Numbered from the stretch's first letter, positions 18,631 to 28,884 are shown. The stretch is 33,026 nt of DNA from Prosthecobacter debontii (GCA_945869465.1 CAMBPB010000032.1:1-33026), one strand, 5' to 3'. Made by a program: numbers and translations. Notes: generated by a model not told the origin, from the letters alone.

Positions 18631-21192
18631 ATGAAGCTCAGGTCGATCATCCCTCTCCTTCTGCTCGCCATGCAGTCCGCCCTTCCGGGGCAGGACTCGG
18701 GCACGCTGATGCGGAAAGGCGAGGACGCACTGTCGTCCGGCCTGTGGGAAATGGCGGCCCTGCATTTTGGCGACAGCCTCGCCAGTAACAACCTCGATGC
18801 CGCGGAAAAATCCCAAGTGGCCATCCGCCTCGCCGAATCCTGGATCCGCGATGGCAAACCGGCGGCGGCCCTCGATTTGCTCGGCCAGTCGTTCGTTTCC
18901 AAACATCCCGAAGTGCGGTTCTGGAAAGGCCAGGCGTGGGTCGGCTTGGGGCGCTTCAACGATGCGGTCGGAATTTTGTCGGAACTGCTGGCCGCTCCTG
19001 CGGCTCCCTACCGCAGCGAAACCGGATTTACCGTAGCAAGTCTCCAGTTGTCGCTGGGGCTACCGGAAGCCGCCTTGGAAACACTCTCCGCTCTGGGGCC
19101 CACCCCGGATGCGGCGCTGACCACCAAAGTGCGGCTCCGGCAGGTGGAAATCCTGTTCGATCTCGGGCGCACGGCTGAAGCGCGGGAAATCATGCCCGCC
19201 GCCGCGTCGATCGGTCCCGGCGAGCGCTCCATGGCGACGTTTCTGGAAGCCCACCTGCTGCTCGCGGAAGGCCGGTCCGCGGACGCCGCCGCCAGTTTTC
19301 AGACGCTTGTCGATCAACCGCAAGGCCAAACGCTTCAGCGACATCACCTGGCGGCCGTCGGTCTAGCGGACGCGCTCCGCGCCAAGGGGGCTCCCGAGGT
19401 GGCGTGGAATTTCCTGCTCGCCTTCATTCACGAACACCCCGACTCACCCCAGCTTGAGGCTTTGTTCAAGCGCTTGGAAAATGCCTTGCCGGAAACCCCG
19501 GGACCGAGCGATCCGGTGCTCGAGCGCCTCGCCCAATGGATTCCCCCCGCCGATGTGCCCAACACCGGGCCACTCGCCACCTCGGCCTCCGGTGCGGCGG
19601 CGGCATGGCCTAGCGTGTCCACCTCCAACGAGCTGATCACCTGCTCGCTTTTCACCCGCGCCGTTGGACTTAATCGCAACGGTTCCCCCGCAGCCCTCGC
19701 TGAAGCCCGGCGGCTCCTGACACGGCTCCGGCTTGAAAAGCCGGATCATTTCCTCGCCAAACGCGCTTTGTTCGAAACCGCCCGCAGGGCCCTCAAGATT
19801 GGAGCCGTCGAGCGCGCCGTTGCCATCCTCGACACGCTCCGGGAGACCGCCACATCACCTGCAATGCAGGGCGAAGCGGCTTTTCTCGAAGCACGAACCG
19901 CCTACTCCCAGGGCCTCGCCGATCAGGCCGTCCGGCTGTTTGAGGAAGCCGCCAAATCCCTATCCGACAAGGAATCCCAGATCGCCCGCCTCAACGCCGC
20001 CATCATCCGGCTGCCCGGCGCTGCCGGCGCCACCATGGTGGCTGTCGGGACGACCGCCGTGGAGGATCGCGCGCTCGCTGCCGACCTTGAGTTGGAACGC
20101 GCTCTTTCCAGCAAGAATCCGCTCGCGGAAAAATCGGCGATCGAGGAGTTCCTAACCAAACACCCGAACCACCCGCGGGTGCCCGAAGCGCGCCTCGCGG
20201 CCGCCGAAGCCTCGCTCACGGGCGCGGCACCCGACCTCTCGTTCGCCCGCGCGCAACTCGACACGCTGGCGGCGGATCCGGATCAATCCGCCGGCCTGAG
20301 TCCCGCGCGCATCGCCCTAACCCAACTCCGGCTTGAGGATCTATCGAAGGACTCCACCGCCACAATCGCCACCGCCAGGGCGATCATCGAGCGCCATCCG
20401 GGAGAAGCCGCCGCCGCGGAAGCCACGCTCGTGCTCGGGCGCAATCTGTTCCAAACCCGCAACTACAACGACTCCCGCATCGTTCTCGAAAAACTCGCCG
20501 CGTCAGACACCGATCCGGGCAGGGCCCAGGCCGCCTGGTTGCTCGCCGCCCGTTCCGCTGCGCTCGTCCCCACCACCCAATCCCAACAGGAAGCGCTCAC
20601 CCTCTTCGACAAGGCCATCGCGTCGAAGGGCTCCGTCACCTCCCTCGCCATGCTCGAAAAGGCCCGCCTCATGATCGACATGAACCGCCTGGCCGAAGCC
20701 TCGGCTTTCCTGCGCAAGTGGTTCGACTCGATCCCGGGGGCTGATCCGCTCCACCTCCCTGCCGGACTTCTGCTAGGAGAGGCGATTTACGCCCAGGGCA
20801 GCGTCAATCCGAACTCCCTAACCGACGCGCTCGCGATTTACGACAAGCTGCTCGTCCACGCCGAAAACCACCCCACCCTCTTTAACCGCCTGCAATACCT
20901 CCGTGGCAGAGCCCTGGAGCAGATTCCCGATGAAAAGGACCCGGCGCGCAAACGCGAAAAGCAGGCGTTCATCGCTTACTACTCGGTTGTCGAAACCACC
21001 GATCCGCCAAGGGAATGGCATTACTTCGAACTCTGCGGTTTCCGCGCCCTCGCGCTGTTGGAAAAGGCCGGGCGCTGGCCCGCCGCCATCGCCTGCGCCC
21101 AGAAGATCGCCTCCTTTAAAGGCCCGCGCAATGAAGAAGCCGCCACCCGCGCCAGCCAACTCCAACTCAAACACATGATCTGGGAGGACTGA
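18631..21192 (+). CDS. Large exported TPR-repeat protein
   Basis: The 853-residue protein begins with a signal-like segment (MKLRSIIPLLLLAMQSALPG). The rest is almost entirely helical with recurrent TPR-like pairs, for example EKSQVAIRLAESWIRDGKPA and RFNDAVGILSELL near the start, AALLDLG-type repeats throughout, and a late run around NDSRIVLEKLAASDTDPGRA. It contains no catalytic motif. Such proteins act as periplasmic or outer-membrane scaffolds, and tandem TPRs with a signal peptide often sit with envelope or secretion machinery. It starts 69 nt after the sigma54 activator and may be co-transcribed with it. It is followed by dapB after 50 nt of repeat leader. The specific partner is unknown. 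Confidence 0.85.
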   Translation: MKLRSIIPLLLLAMQSALPGQDSGTLMRKGEDALSSGLWEMAALHFGDSLASNNLDAAEKSQVAIRLAESWIRDGKPAAALDLLGQSFVSKHPEVRFWKGQAWVGLGRFNDAVGILSELLAAPAAPYRSETGFTVASLQLSLGLPEAALETLSALGPTPDAALTTKVRLRQVEILFDLGRTAEAREIMPAAASIGPGERSMATFLEAHLLLAEGRSADAAASFQTLVDQPQGQTLQRHHLAAVGLADALRAKGAPEVAWNFLLAFIHEHPDSPQLEALFKRLENALPETPGPSDPVLERLAQWIPPADVPNTGPLATSASGAAAAWPSVSTSNELITCSLFTRAVGLNRNGSPAALAEARRLLTRLRLEKPDHFLAKRALFETARRALKIGAVERAVAILDTLRETATSPAMQGEAAFLEARTAYSQGLADQAVRLFEEAAKSLSDKESQIARLNAAIIRLPGAAGATMVAVGTTAVEDRALAADLELERALSSKNPLAEKSAIEEFLTKHPNHPRVPEARLAAAEASLTGAAPDLSFARAQLDTLAADPDQSAGLSPARIALTQLRLEDLSKDSTATIATARAIIERHPGEAAAAEATLVLGRNLFQTRNYNDSRIVLEKLAASDTDPGRAQAAWLLAARSAALVPTTQSQQEALTLFDKAIASKGSVTSLAMLEKARLMIDMNRLAEASAFLRKWFDSIPGADPLHLPAGLLLGEAIYAQGSVNPNSLTDALAIYDKLLVHAENHPTLFNRLQYLRGRALEQIPDEKDPARKREKQAFIAYYSVVETTDPPREWHYFELCGFRALALLEKAGRWPAAIACAQKIASFKGPRNEEAATRASQLQLKHMIWED

Positions 21193-21199
21193 CTGGGTG

Positions 21200-21241
21200 A
21201 AATCTTAAATCCTAAATCTTAAATTCGAAATTCGAAACACT
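21200..21241 (+). repeat. Heptameric tandem-repeat leader of dapB
   Basis: Six consecutive 7-nt units fill the gap between the TPR gene and dapB: AAATCTT, AAATCCT, AAATCTT, AAATTCG, AAATTCG, AAACACT, then one T before the ATG at 21243. Every unit starts AAA. The tract is extremely AT-rich against GC-rich flanks and contains no ribosome-binding sequence. Confidence 0.9.
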
Positions 21242-21242
21242 T

Positions 21243-21980
21243 ATGTTGAATCTGCTGATCACTGGAAAATCCGGCCGCATGGGCCAGGCACTCCTCGAAG
21301 CCGCCGCCGCCAATGCCACCGTCACCGTCACGGCCACCCACGACGTCGGCGAGGATCTGCCGGCCGCGATTCAACAAGCCGCCTGCGCGATCGACTTCAC
21401 GGTCCATTCATTCACCGCCCAAGTAATCGAGGCCGCATTGAATCACGGCACTCGTCTGGTCATCGGCACCACCGGCCACAGCGATGCGGAACGCGCCATC
21501 ATCCGCGAAGCGGCGAAAACCCTGCCGATCGTTTACGCGTCGAATTATTCGGTCGGCGTCAACACTCTGTTCTGGCTGACCCGCCATGCCGCCCGCATCC
21601 TCACCCAGGACCGCTTCGACATCGAGGTCACCGAGATGCACCACCGCCACAAGATCGACTCCCCCTCCGGAACTGCCAGAACCCTGCTGGAAATCCTCAA
21701 CCAGGAAACCTGCACCTCCTACGATGCTGATGTCACCCACGGACGTCTCGGCAACATCGGTCCCCGCAAGCCCCGCGAAATCGGCATGCACACCCTGCGC
21801 GGCGGCGATGTCGTGGGCGATCACACCGTCATCTTCGCCGCCGATGGCGAACGCGTGGAACTCACCCACAAAGCCTCTTCCCGCCTCACCTTCGCCGCCG
21901 GTGCCGTCCGCGCCGCCGTCTGGCTCCAGAACCAACCTGTCGGTCTTTATGACATGCAGGATGTGCTGGGGTTGAGATAG
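21243..21980 (+). CDS. dapB: 4-hydroxy-tetrahydrodipicolinate reductase
   Basis: DapB reduces hydroxy-tetrahydrodipicolinate to tetrahydrodipicolinate with NAD(P)H in the lysine and diaminopimelate pathway in the cytosol, which also feeds peptidoglycan. At 245 residues it is slightly short but complete. Evidence: the nucleotide-binding GKSGRMGQ (8-15), GTTGH (75-79), SNYSVGVN (100-107; most homologues have PNFSxGVN), and the active site EMHHRHKIDSPSGTA (131-145), in which His133 and Lys137 are the expected catalytic residues. The C-terminus HTLRGGDVVGDHTVIFA is typical. The ATG at 21243 sits directly after the heptad leader. No other lysine genes are adjacent. Confidence 0.96.
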   Translation: MLNLLITGKSGRMGQALLEAAAANATVTVTATHDVGEDLPAAIQQAACAIDFTVHSFTAQVIEAALNHGTRLVIGTTGHSDAERAIIREAAKTLPIVYASNYSVGVNTLFWLTRHAARILTQDRFDIEVTEMHHRHKIDSPSGTARTLLEILNQETCTSYDADVTHGRLGNIGPRKPREIGMHTLRGGDVVGDHTVIFAADGERVELTHKASSRLTFAAGAVRAAVWLQNQPVGLYDMQDVLGLR

Positions 21981-22059
21981 AAGATCGTGGATCGCAGTTA
22001 GAAGTTAGCAGATTGACGATCATATCCACCAGCCACCACCCGCCAGCCACTATCTCCTC
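21981..22059 (+). repeat. Heptad-periodic leader of the HtrA-like lipoprotein gene
   Basis: The whole gap from the dapB stop to the next ATG can be cut into 7-nt units. In the first half units begin with G (GTGGATC, GCAGTTA, GAAGTTA, GCAGATT, GACGATC). In the second they are C-rich (CCAGCCA, CCACCCG, CCAGCCA, CTATCTC). The period is retained while the unit sequence changes. CTC then precedes the ATG at 22060. Confidence 0.75.
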
Positions 22060-23601
22060 ATGCGCCAGCTCCTGATTTCGCCCTTGGTTCTCGCCCTCGC
22101 CGCCTGCCAGCCGCCGAAACCCGAATCCGCGAAAAGCGAGACTCCCGCCACGCAGGTAGTGGTGGTTTCCAGCGAGACCGCGCCGGCTCCGTTAGACGTG
22201 AAATCCTCCATCGTCCGGATCAACTCCACTCAACAGACATGGAACCCATGGCAGCCGTGGGAGAAAAATCCCCCACGCAAGCGCCGGGCGCTCGCCGCAA
22301 TCGTCGGGCCGCAACGCGTGCTCACCACTTCGGAACTCGTCTCGGATGCCACGTATCTGGAATTCGAATCGGCCGACGGCACCCGCTTTGTCCCGGCAAA
22401 GGTCATCGCCGTCGATTACGAGGCGAACCTCGCCCTGCTCGGACCCGCAAGCGAATCCGAGGGCGCAACCTTTTTCAAAACCACGGTCCCGTTCGAAATC
22501 ACCGCGCCGCCTAAAATCGGCAGCTCCTTGGAAATCCTGCAACTCGAAGACAACGGCCTTGCGCTGCAGACGCCCGGCATCCTGCAAAGCATCGATGTCG
22601 CACCCAACCTGCTGCCCGGGCACAGTTTTCTAACCTATCTGGTCAAGGCCTCGATGCAGAGCGCGGCGAGCAGTTATTCGCTGCCGGTGCTGCGCGGGGG
22701 CAAACTCGCTGGCGTGCTCATCAGTTACGATTCGAAGGACCAGTTGTGCGATGTCGCCTCCACCGATATCGTCGCACGTTTTCTAGCAGAGTCCGCCGAC
22801 GACGATTACGCCGGGTTCCCCAGCCTCGGCGTCTCGATCACACGCACCGAGGACTCGTCGTTCCGCCAATGGCTCAAGCTCGCCGATGACCAGGGCGGAA
22901 TCTATATCCAAGCCGTTCGGAAGGGCGGCGCCGCCGATCTCGCCAGCGTGAAAAAAGGCGACGTGCTGCTCGCCGTGGACGGCCAGGCCATCGACCGGCG
23001 CGGCTACTACGAACACCCGAGCTACGGCAGTCTGGCGTGGGGTCACCTGATCCGAGGCGGGAAATCCACCGGTGATTCCATCACGCTCTCATTTCTGCGC
23101 GAGGGCAGGCCATTGGAACTCAAGGCCACCCTCACCCGTGAGGAGGAGGGCGGCCGCCTGGTTCCCAACCATCTCTTCGACCAGGCGCCGAACTATCTAC
23201 TCAAGGGAGGCCTCGTTTTCCAGGAACTCTCGCTGCCCATCCTCGAAGCGTTCGGCGAGGATTGGCAATCCCGCGCGCCACTCAACCTGCTCGATACCTA
23301 CGAAAATCCGGAAAAATACCAGGAATCCATTGATCGCGTCGTGTTCCTCAGCGGAGTGATTCCCACACCCGCCACCGTCGGCTACGAGCGCCTCCGCAAT
23401 CTGATCGTCCGCAAGGTCAACGGCAAGCCGATCAAAGACATGAAGAGCCTGATCGCCGCCTTCAAGGGCAATCCGGGCGAACTGCAATCCATCGAATTCG
23501 CCGAGGAAAACCTCACGGTTTATCTCGACGACACCGTCACCTCGACCGTGGACGAACAACTTCTCCAACGCGGTATCACCCACCTTTCCCGGGCGGATTG
23601 A
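22060..23601 (+). CDS. HtrA/Deg-like lipoprotein with PDZ domain, catalytic triad lost
   Basis: The 513-residue protein has a lipobox LALAAC (Cys16), so it should be lipid-anchored in the envelope. Residues 75-235 follow a trypsin-like HtrA fold: AAIVGPQRVLTTSELV, VIAVDYEANLALLGP, and a region where the nucleophile loop should be. All three catalytic positions are changed in my alignment: His to Glu92 (LTTSELV for LTNAHVV), Asp to Asn123 (ANLALL for TDLALL), and Ser to Tyr206 (SSYSLPV for GNSGGPV). A PDZ domain follows (about 250-375, with GGAADLASVKKGDVLLAVDG) and a further PDZ-like C-terminal part (NLIVRKVNGKPIKDMKSLI). It is probably a binding or scaffolding protein rather than a protease. 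Confidence 0.85.
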   Translation: MRQLLISPLVLALAACQPPKPESAKSETPATQVVVVSSETAPAPLDVKSSIVRINSTQQTWNPWQPWEKNPPRKRRALAAIVGPQRVLTTSELVSDATYLEFESADGTRFVPAKVIAVDYEANLALLGPASESEGATFFKTTVPFEITAPPKIGSSLEILQLEDNGLALQTPGILQSIDVAPNLLPGHSFLTYLVKASMQSAASSYSLPVLRGGKLAGVLISYDSKDQLCDVASTDIVARFLAESADDDYAGFPSLGVSITRTEDSSFRQWLKLADDQGGIYIQAVRKGGAADLASVKKGDVLLAVDGQAIDRRGYYEHPSYGSLAWGHLIRGGKSTGDSITLSFLREGRPLELKATLTREEEGGRLVPNHLFDQAPNYLLKGGLVFQELSLPILEAFGEDWQSRAPLNLLDTYENPEKYQESIDRVVFLSGVIPTPATVGYERLRNLIVRKVNGKPIKDMKSLIAAFKGNPGELQSIEFAEENLTVYLDDTVTSTVDEQLLQRGITHLSRAD

Positions 23602-23673
23602 TTGCCTCCCCAGCGGCCCTGCGGGGAAAAAACCGCTGTTGCGTTTCCGATTGCGGGCGCTTAAAATTTCCAA

Positions 23674-24483
23674 ATGACTCCGATCCAGTCCTTCTTGCCT
23701 TTCAATCGCCAAAGCCCGCGTGCGGCGACCGCAAGCCGAAGCCGCTATTTGCTGCCCGGTTTCACGCTGGTGGAATTGCTGGTGGTGGTGGTCATCGTCA
23801 TCACGCTTGCCTTTCTCACCCTTGCGGTGGTCATCCGCATGCGCGAACGGGCGAACAATATCCTGGCTATTTCTAACATGCGTCAGATCGGCAGCGCCAT
23901 TTCCTCCTACCTGAGCGAGAACGATCGCCTTCCGGCCTTCAATGACGTCGGAGTTTCCCCCGCTCTCTCCACCGCGGATCCGCTCACCCAGGCCTACGTT
24001 CTCCAACCTTACCTGGGCCTTGGCGAAGCCACCGCCACTGTCCAACATCCCGAGGTTTTCAAGGCTCCGGGCCTGAAACCCGACAACATGGGCGGCAAGA
24101 AAAAATGGTATGAAGTCGTCGCTCACGCCATGTATAGCACCGAACACATCCACGCCTCAAAAGCCTATTTGCCCACGGGCGTGGTGACGGACACCGCTGG
24201 CAAGGATGTCGGCCCCTTCGGAGGGGTCGGCGCCACCTCCCCTGGTTGGAAAACCGGCCAACTCGACGCCGGCCTCGCCAAATATTCGGCGGACAACGGC
24301 GGGAAAATCGCCACCTTGTCGATGGTCCCCGCCATGCTTGAAATCAATTCCGAGCATCCCTCGATCGCGGGTTCCTGGCCGTGGCCCGTGCCTCAGAAAA
24401 CCCTGCGCGGCAGCTATGTGAACGTGCTTTATTTTGACTGGCGGGTGGAGTCCGTGTCCCCGACTTTCTTCTACGAACCCTGA
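23674..24483 (+). CDS. Type IV pilin-like / pseudopilin protein with N-methylation motif
   Basis: The 269-residue protein has a 29-residue leader ending in Gly, then FTLVELLVVVVIVITLAFLT. This is a class III signal: prepilin peptidase would cut between Gly29 and Phe30, and Glu34 is the conserved +5 glutamate. The hydrophobic helix is followed by a globular part that ends VNVLYFDWRVESV. This resembles the C-terminal DG-type ending of the H-X9-DG pseudopilin-like proteins abundant in Verrucomicrobiota and Planctomycetota, with Trp replacing the Gly. It probably belongs to a type II secretion-like or pilus-like assembly encoded elsewhere. No assembly genes are in the window. The longer-than-usual leader is notable. 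Confidence 0.85.
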   Translation: MTPIQSFLPFNRQSPRAATASRSRYLLPGFTLVELLVVVVIVITLAFLTLAVVIRMRERANNILAISNMRQIGSAISSYLSENDRLPAFNDVGVSPALSTADPLTQAYVLQPYLGLGEATATVQHPEVFKAPGLKPDNMGGKKKWYEVVAHAMYSTEHIHASKAYLPTGVVTDTAGKDVGPFGGVGATSPGWKTGQLDAGLAKYSADNGGKIATLSMVPAMLEINSEHPSIAGSWPWPVPQKTLRGSYVNVLYFDWRVESVSPTFFYEP

Positions 24484-24494
24484 ACCCCTGCGGG

Positions 24495-25175
24495 TCAGCA
24501 ACGAGCGGATGGATGAATCGATCCGTCCTGGATGATCAGCATCCGGTCGCCCGCCTGGGCCAGATTCTGATCGTGGGTGACCACCACCAAGGTCACCTGC
24601 TGTTCGGTGGCGAGGTCCATCAGGATGGCCATGATTTCCGCGCTGTTTCTCGAATCGAGATTCCCGGTCGGCTCATCGGCAAACAGGACTTTCGGTTCGT
24701 TGACGATCGCCCGTGCGATGGCCACACGCTGTTGCTCGCCGCCGGACAACTCGGCGGGCAAGTGCTCCGCGCGTCCGGACAAACCCACCCGTTCGAGCGC
24801 CTTGAGGGCCGCCTGGCTCGAATCCCTGCCGGCGATCGCCCCAGGAACAGCGACGTTTTCGAGTGCGGTCAATTCGGGCAACAGATGATAGTTCTGAAAC
24901 ACGTAACCGATTTCCCGGTTCCGGAAGTGCGCCTGTTGCTTGCGCCCCATGGCATAAAGATCTGCGCCGTGAATCCGGACACGGCCACGCTCCGGACGCT
25001 CCAAACCGGCCAGCGTGTAGAGCAGGGTCGTCTTCCCCGCCCCGCTCGGTCCGCACAAAAACACCCGCTCGCCGCAGTGAATGCTCAGATCGATGCCATG
25101 CAGCACTTCAATGGATTTGTTCCCGATCCGGTAGCCGCGGTGCACATCCACCGTTTCGATCATCACGTCGCGCAT
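24495..25175 (-). CDS. ABC transporter ATPase, LolD/MacB-like
   Basis: The 226-residue ATP-binding subunit has Walker A GPSGAGKT (42-49), Q-loop Gln94 ([18 protein letters not shown]), signature LSGGE (143-147), Walker [13 protein letters not shown], and switch His in [13 protein letters not shown]. The [16 protein letters not shown] and ADEPTGNLD wording is typical of the LolD/MacB/FtsE group that drives lipoprotein release or efflux. No permease gene is next to it: the neighbours are a convergent pseudopilin gene (12 nt away) and a divergent bactofilin gene. It is therefore an orphan ATPase in this window. Start at the ATG at 25175 or 12 nt later at 25163 ([11 protein letters not shown]); the sequence does not decide. 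Confidence 0.92.
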   Translation of the reverse strand: MRDVMIETVDVHRGYRIGNKSIEVLHGIDLSIHCGERVFLCGPSGAGKTTLLYTLAGLERPERGRVRIHGADLYAMGRKQQAHFRNREIGYVFQNYHLLPELTALENVAVPGAIAGRDSSQAALKALERVGLSGRAEHLPAELSGGEQQRVAIARAIVNEPKVLFADEPTGNLDSRNSAEIMAILMDLATEQQVTLVVVTHDQNLAQAGDRMLIIQDGSIHPSARC

Positions 25176-25226
25176 GCACGGAAACTGCGCGCATCGGGGC
25201 GCAAGCGCAAGCCCCGGAAATTCACT

Positions 25227-25244
25227 GATCGGCTGCGGCCGATC
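25227..25244. promoter_or_regulatory. Palindrome in the ABC ATPase / bactofilin divergent promoter region
   Basis: GATCGGC-TGCG-GCCGATC is a perfect 7-bp inverted repeat centred in the 126-bp space between two divergent genes. The position fits a shared operator; it could also be a simple hairpin. No regulator can be assigned. Confidence 0.35.
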
Positions 25245-25301
25245 CCGAATCGATCTTTGCCATTGCCAAGCGTCCGGGGCTTTGCTCCCTTCTTCCCCGT
25301 C

Positions 25302-25622
25302 ATGGCCAATCCGACCAACGTGCTTTCCAGCGGAATCGAAATTATCGGTTCCATCCGCTTTTCCAACGACATGATCATCGACGGCAAGGTCGAAGGTGAG
25401 ATCACCTCCGACAAGGGCCGGGTGACCATCGGCGAAAACGCCTTGATCAAAGGCGACGTCACCGCCGGCGAGGTCAAGGTCTACGGCAAGGTCGAAGGCA
25501 AGATCACTTCCGAGCGTTGCGAACTGAAAGACAAATCCCGCATCAACGGCGACATCAAGTCCAAGGTGTTCTCGATGGAGGAAGGCGCCTCGCTTTCCGG
25601 CCGCACCGAGATCGGCGGTTAG
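25302..25622 (+). CDS. Bactofilin (polymer-forming cytoskeletal protein)
   Basis: The 106-residue protein is essentially one bactofilin domain: short unstructured start (MANPTNVLSSG), then a right-handed beta-helix of regular repeats with buried Ile/Val (IIGSIRFSNDMIIDGKVEG, VTIGENALIKGDV, VKVYGKVEGKIT, RINGDIKSKVF) and a Gly-rich end. Bactofilins polymerise without nucleotide into filaments that organise cell shape, stalks or polar sites. There is no membrane segment. Its stop codon is 3 nt from the stop of the convergent CDF gene. A cell-wall hydrolase partner, common beside bactofilins, is not present here. Confidence 0.93.
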   Translation: MANPTNVLSSGIEIIGSIRFSNDMIIDGKVEGEITSDKGRVTIGENALIKGDVTAGEVKVYGKVEGKITSERCELKDKSRINGDIKSKVFSMEEGASLSGRTEIGG

Positions 25623-25625
25623 GTT

Positions 25626-26543
25626 TCAGCGCTCCTCCCAGCGCTCCTCTTGATGCTCCGCGGACTTCGGTTCCAGGTGGGAGATCACCCGGCCGTCGGG
25701 ATGCAGCATTTCGGCGACGCTCGCCTCGATCAATGTTGCGGATTGGTGGGCCTCACCCACCGTTAGAGCATCGTCGAACACCAGGTGGAACTCCACCCAA
25801 TGGGTCCGCCCCGAGTGGCGGTGGCGCAGATTGTGATAGGACAAGCCGAGTTTGGCCACCTCCCCGTCGAGCAGATCGCGGATGGATTTCTCCATGACGG
25901 GGTCGCTCTCATCAAGCAGGCCGCCTAGGCTGTCGCGGATCAACTTGTAACCGACGCGCAGGATGTTGAGTGCGGCCAGCATCGCCGCCAGCGGATCCCA
26001 CCAGACCCAGCCGGTGGATTGGTAAAGCCCGAGCGCCACCAGCACCGCCGCACTCGACCAGACGTCGGTCAGGACATGATGGCCATTGGCGCGCAGCAAG
26101 GGCGAGCCGCTGCGATTGCCCACGGCTAACAGGGAAAGCCCGAGCACCAAGTTGATGCCCGCCGCGACGGCGGTGACCGCCACTCCGAAGCCCAGATTCT
26201 CGATCTTCACGCCGAAAATCATCTGCCGGATCGCCTCGTAGAAAATCAGCAGGGCCGCCGCCGAAATCATCGCCCCTTCAAAGCCAGCGGAAAGAAACGC
26301 CACCTTGTCATGCCCGAAATGATGCGTTTCATCGGCCGGCTTGTGCGCGATCCGCAAGGCCCACGCCGCGAAACACACCGCTAGGAAATGCACCACGGAC
26401 TCCGCCGCATCCGAATAAATCGCCGAGGATCCCGTCACCACCGCCGCCGTGACCTTCGCGCCGAGCAGCACCACGGCCGCCGCCAACGAAAAGTTCATCA
26501 CCCGTTTCTGTTCCTCATATCCAGCCACCCGGCCAGTGTGCAC
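25626..26543 (-). CDS. Cation diffusion facilitator family metal transporter
   Basis: An inner-membrane divalent-cation/proton antiporter of 305 residues. It has about six membrane helices, then a cytosolic ferredoxin-like C-terminal domain (LGLSYHNLRHRHSGRTHWVEFHLVF). The helix 5 metal site is present as His156-x3-Asp160 (HVLTD). In helix 2 the matching pair reads Glu48-x3-His52 (YSDAAESVVH), where zinc transporters have Asp/His-x3-Asp and many relatives have ESxxN; the substrate is therefore uncertain. HHFGHDKVAFLSAGFEG matches the HxxGHxKxE stretch but lacks its Glu. The start codon would be GTG at 26543. An ATG at 26498 is possible but would remove YEEQKRV, which aligns with the family. 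Confidence 0.9.
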   Translation of the reverse strand: MHTGRVAGYEEQKRVMNFSLAAAVVLLGAKVTAAVVTGSSAIYSDAAESVVHFLAVCFAAWALRIAHKPADETHHFGHDKVAFLSAGFEGAMISAAALLIFYEAIRQMIFGVKIENLGFGVAVTAVAAGINLVLGLSLLAVGNRSGSPLLRANGHHVLTDVWSSAAVLVALGLYQSTGWVWWDPLAAMLAALNILRVGYKLIRDSLGGLLDESDPVMEKSIRDLLDGEVAKLGLSYHNLRHRHSGRTHWVEFHLVFDDALTVGEAHQSATLIEASVAEMLHPDGRVISHLEPKSAEHQEERWEER

Positions 26544-26684
26544 GGACTGGCGGCAATGGCAATCCCCGGCAAAACCGTCGTTTGTTTCACTTCCGTGCTT
26601 GTTTTCCTTTGAAAATCAGCGATTGCCTGTCCCCCCGGTCGGAAAAATCGCCAGTCGCACCGGATTCTGCCTCTATATTTGCTC

Positions 26685-28385
<1,701 letters not shown>

Positions 28386-28395
28386 GTCATTCGAA

Positions 28396-28884
28396 TCACC
28401 GCGCGGCCTTCACCCAACTCGCGCGGGAAAGACGCCAGGCCCCGTCCTCGCGCTGCCAGTGGAAAACCACCTCGTAGCGGCCGTCTGCCGGGCGGTAGCT
28501 TGGCAACTCGATGAGAGCTTCCAATGAGAACGCGACTTTGGCGCGATCGCCTTGGATTTGTATCGAGTGGAAGTCCTGCAACTCGAAGCGGGTTTCTTTG
28601 GCTTGTTCGCAAAGCCACGAGAAGGCGGATTCCATCGAGGATCGCCCGAATGTTCCGTTAGCCTCCTCGATCGTAGGAGTTTCGAGTTCCACCTCGCGGG
28701 CGAGCAGGGCATTGAGCGAGTAAGCTCCCATCTGGCGGCCGGCCTTGCCGCTGCCGGACTCAAGGGTGATTGTTTGGAGCAGCGTTTGGGTCCGGCGTTT
28801 CAGGACTTGCGTCGGCGAAAACCACCAGAACGCAAGTGCGCCGAGCAGCGCGAGGATGAATATTGGCAGGCCGAGTCGTTTCAT
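28396..28884 (-). CDS. Membrane-anchored small protein, NTF2-like character, function unknown
   Basis: The 162-residue protein begins with one membrane helix (LGLPIFILALLGALAFWWF), then a soluble domain. The ending YEVVFHWQREDGAWRLSRAS has the beta-strand and DGxWRL pattern common to NTF2-like/SnoaL folds, so it may be a cone-shaped binding domain; this is suggestive only. Its ATG overlaps the stop of the SulP gene by 4 nt (ATGA), so the two are translationally coupled. It is the third gene of the minus-strand operon starting at 31881. No catalytic residues can be named. Confidence 0.8.
   Translation of the reverse strand: MKRLGLPIFILALLGALAFWWFSPTQVLKRRTQTLLQTITLESGSGKAGRQMGAYSLNALLAREVELETPTIEEANGTFGRSSMESAFSWLCEQAKETRFELQDFHSIQIQGDRAKVAFSLEALIELPSYRPADGRYEVVFHWQREDGAWRLSRASWVKAAR

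Noticed and set aside
23610..23632. Terminator after the HtrA-like gene
   Set aside because: The CCCC/GGGG stem has mismatches and is followed by A residues, so it would work only on the minus strand, where no gene ends.
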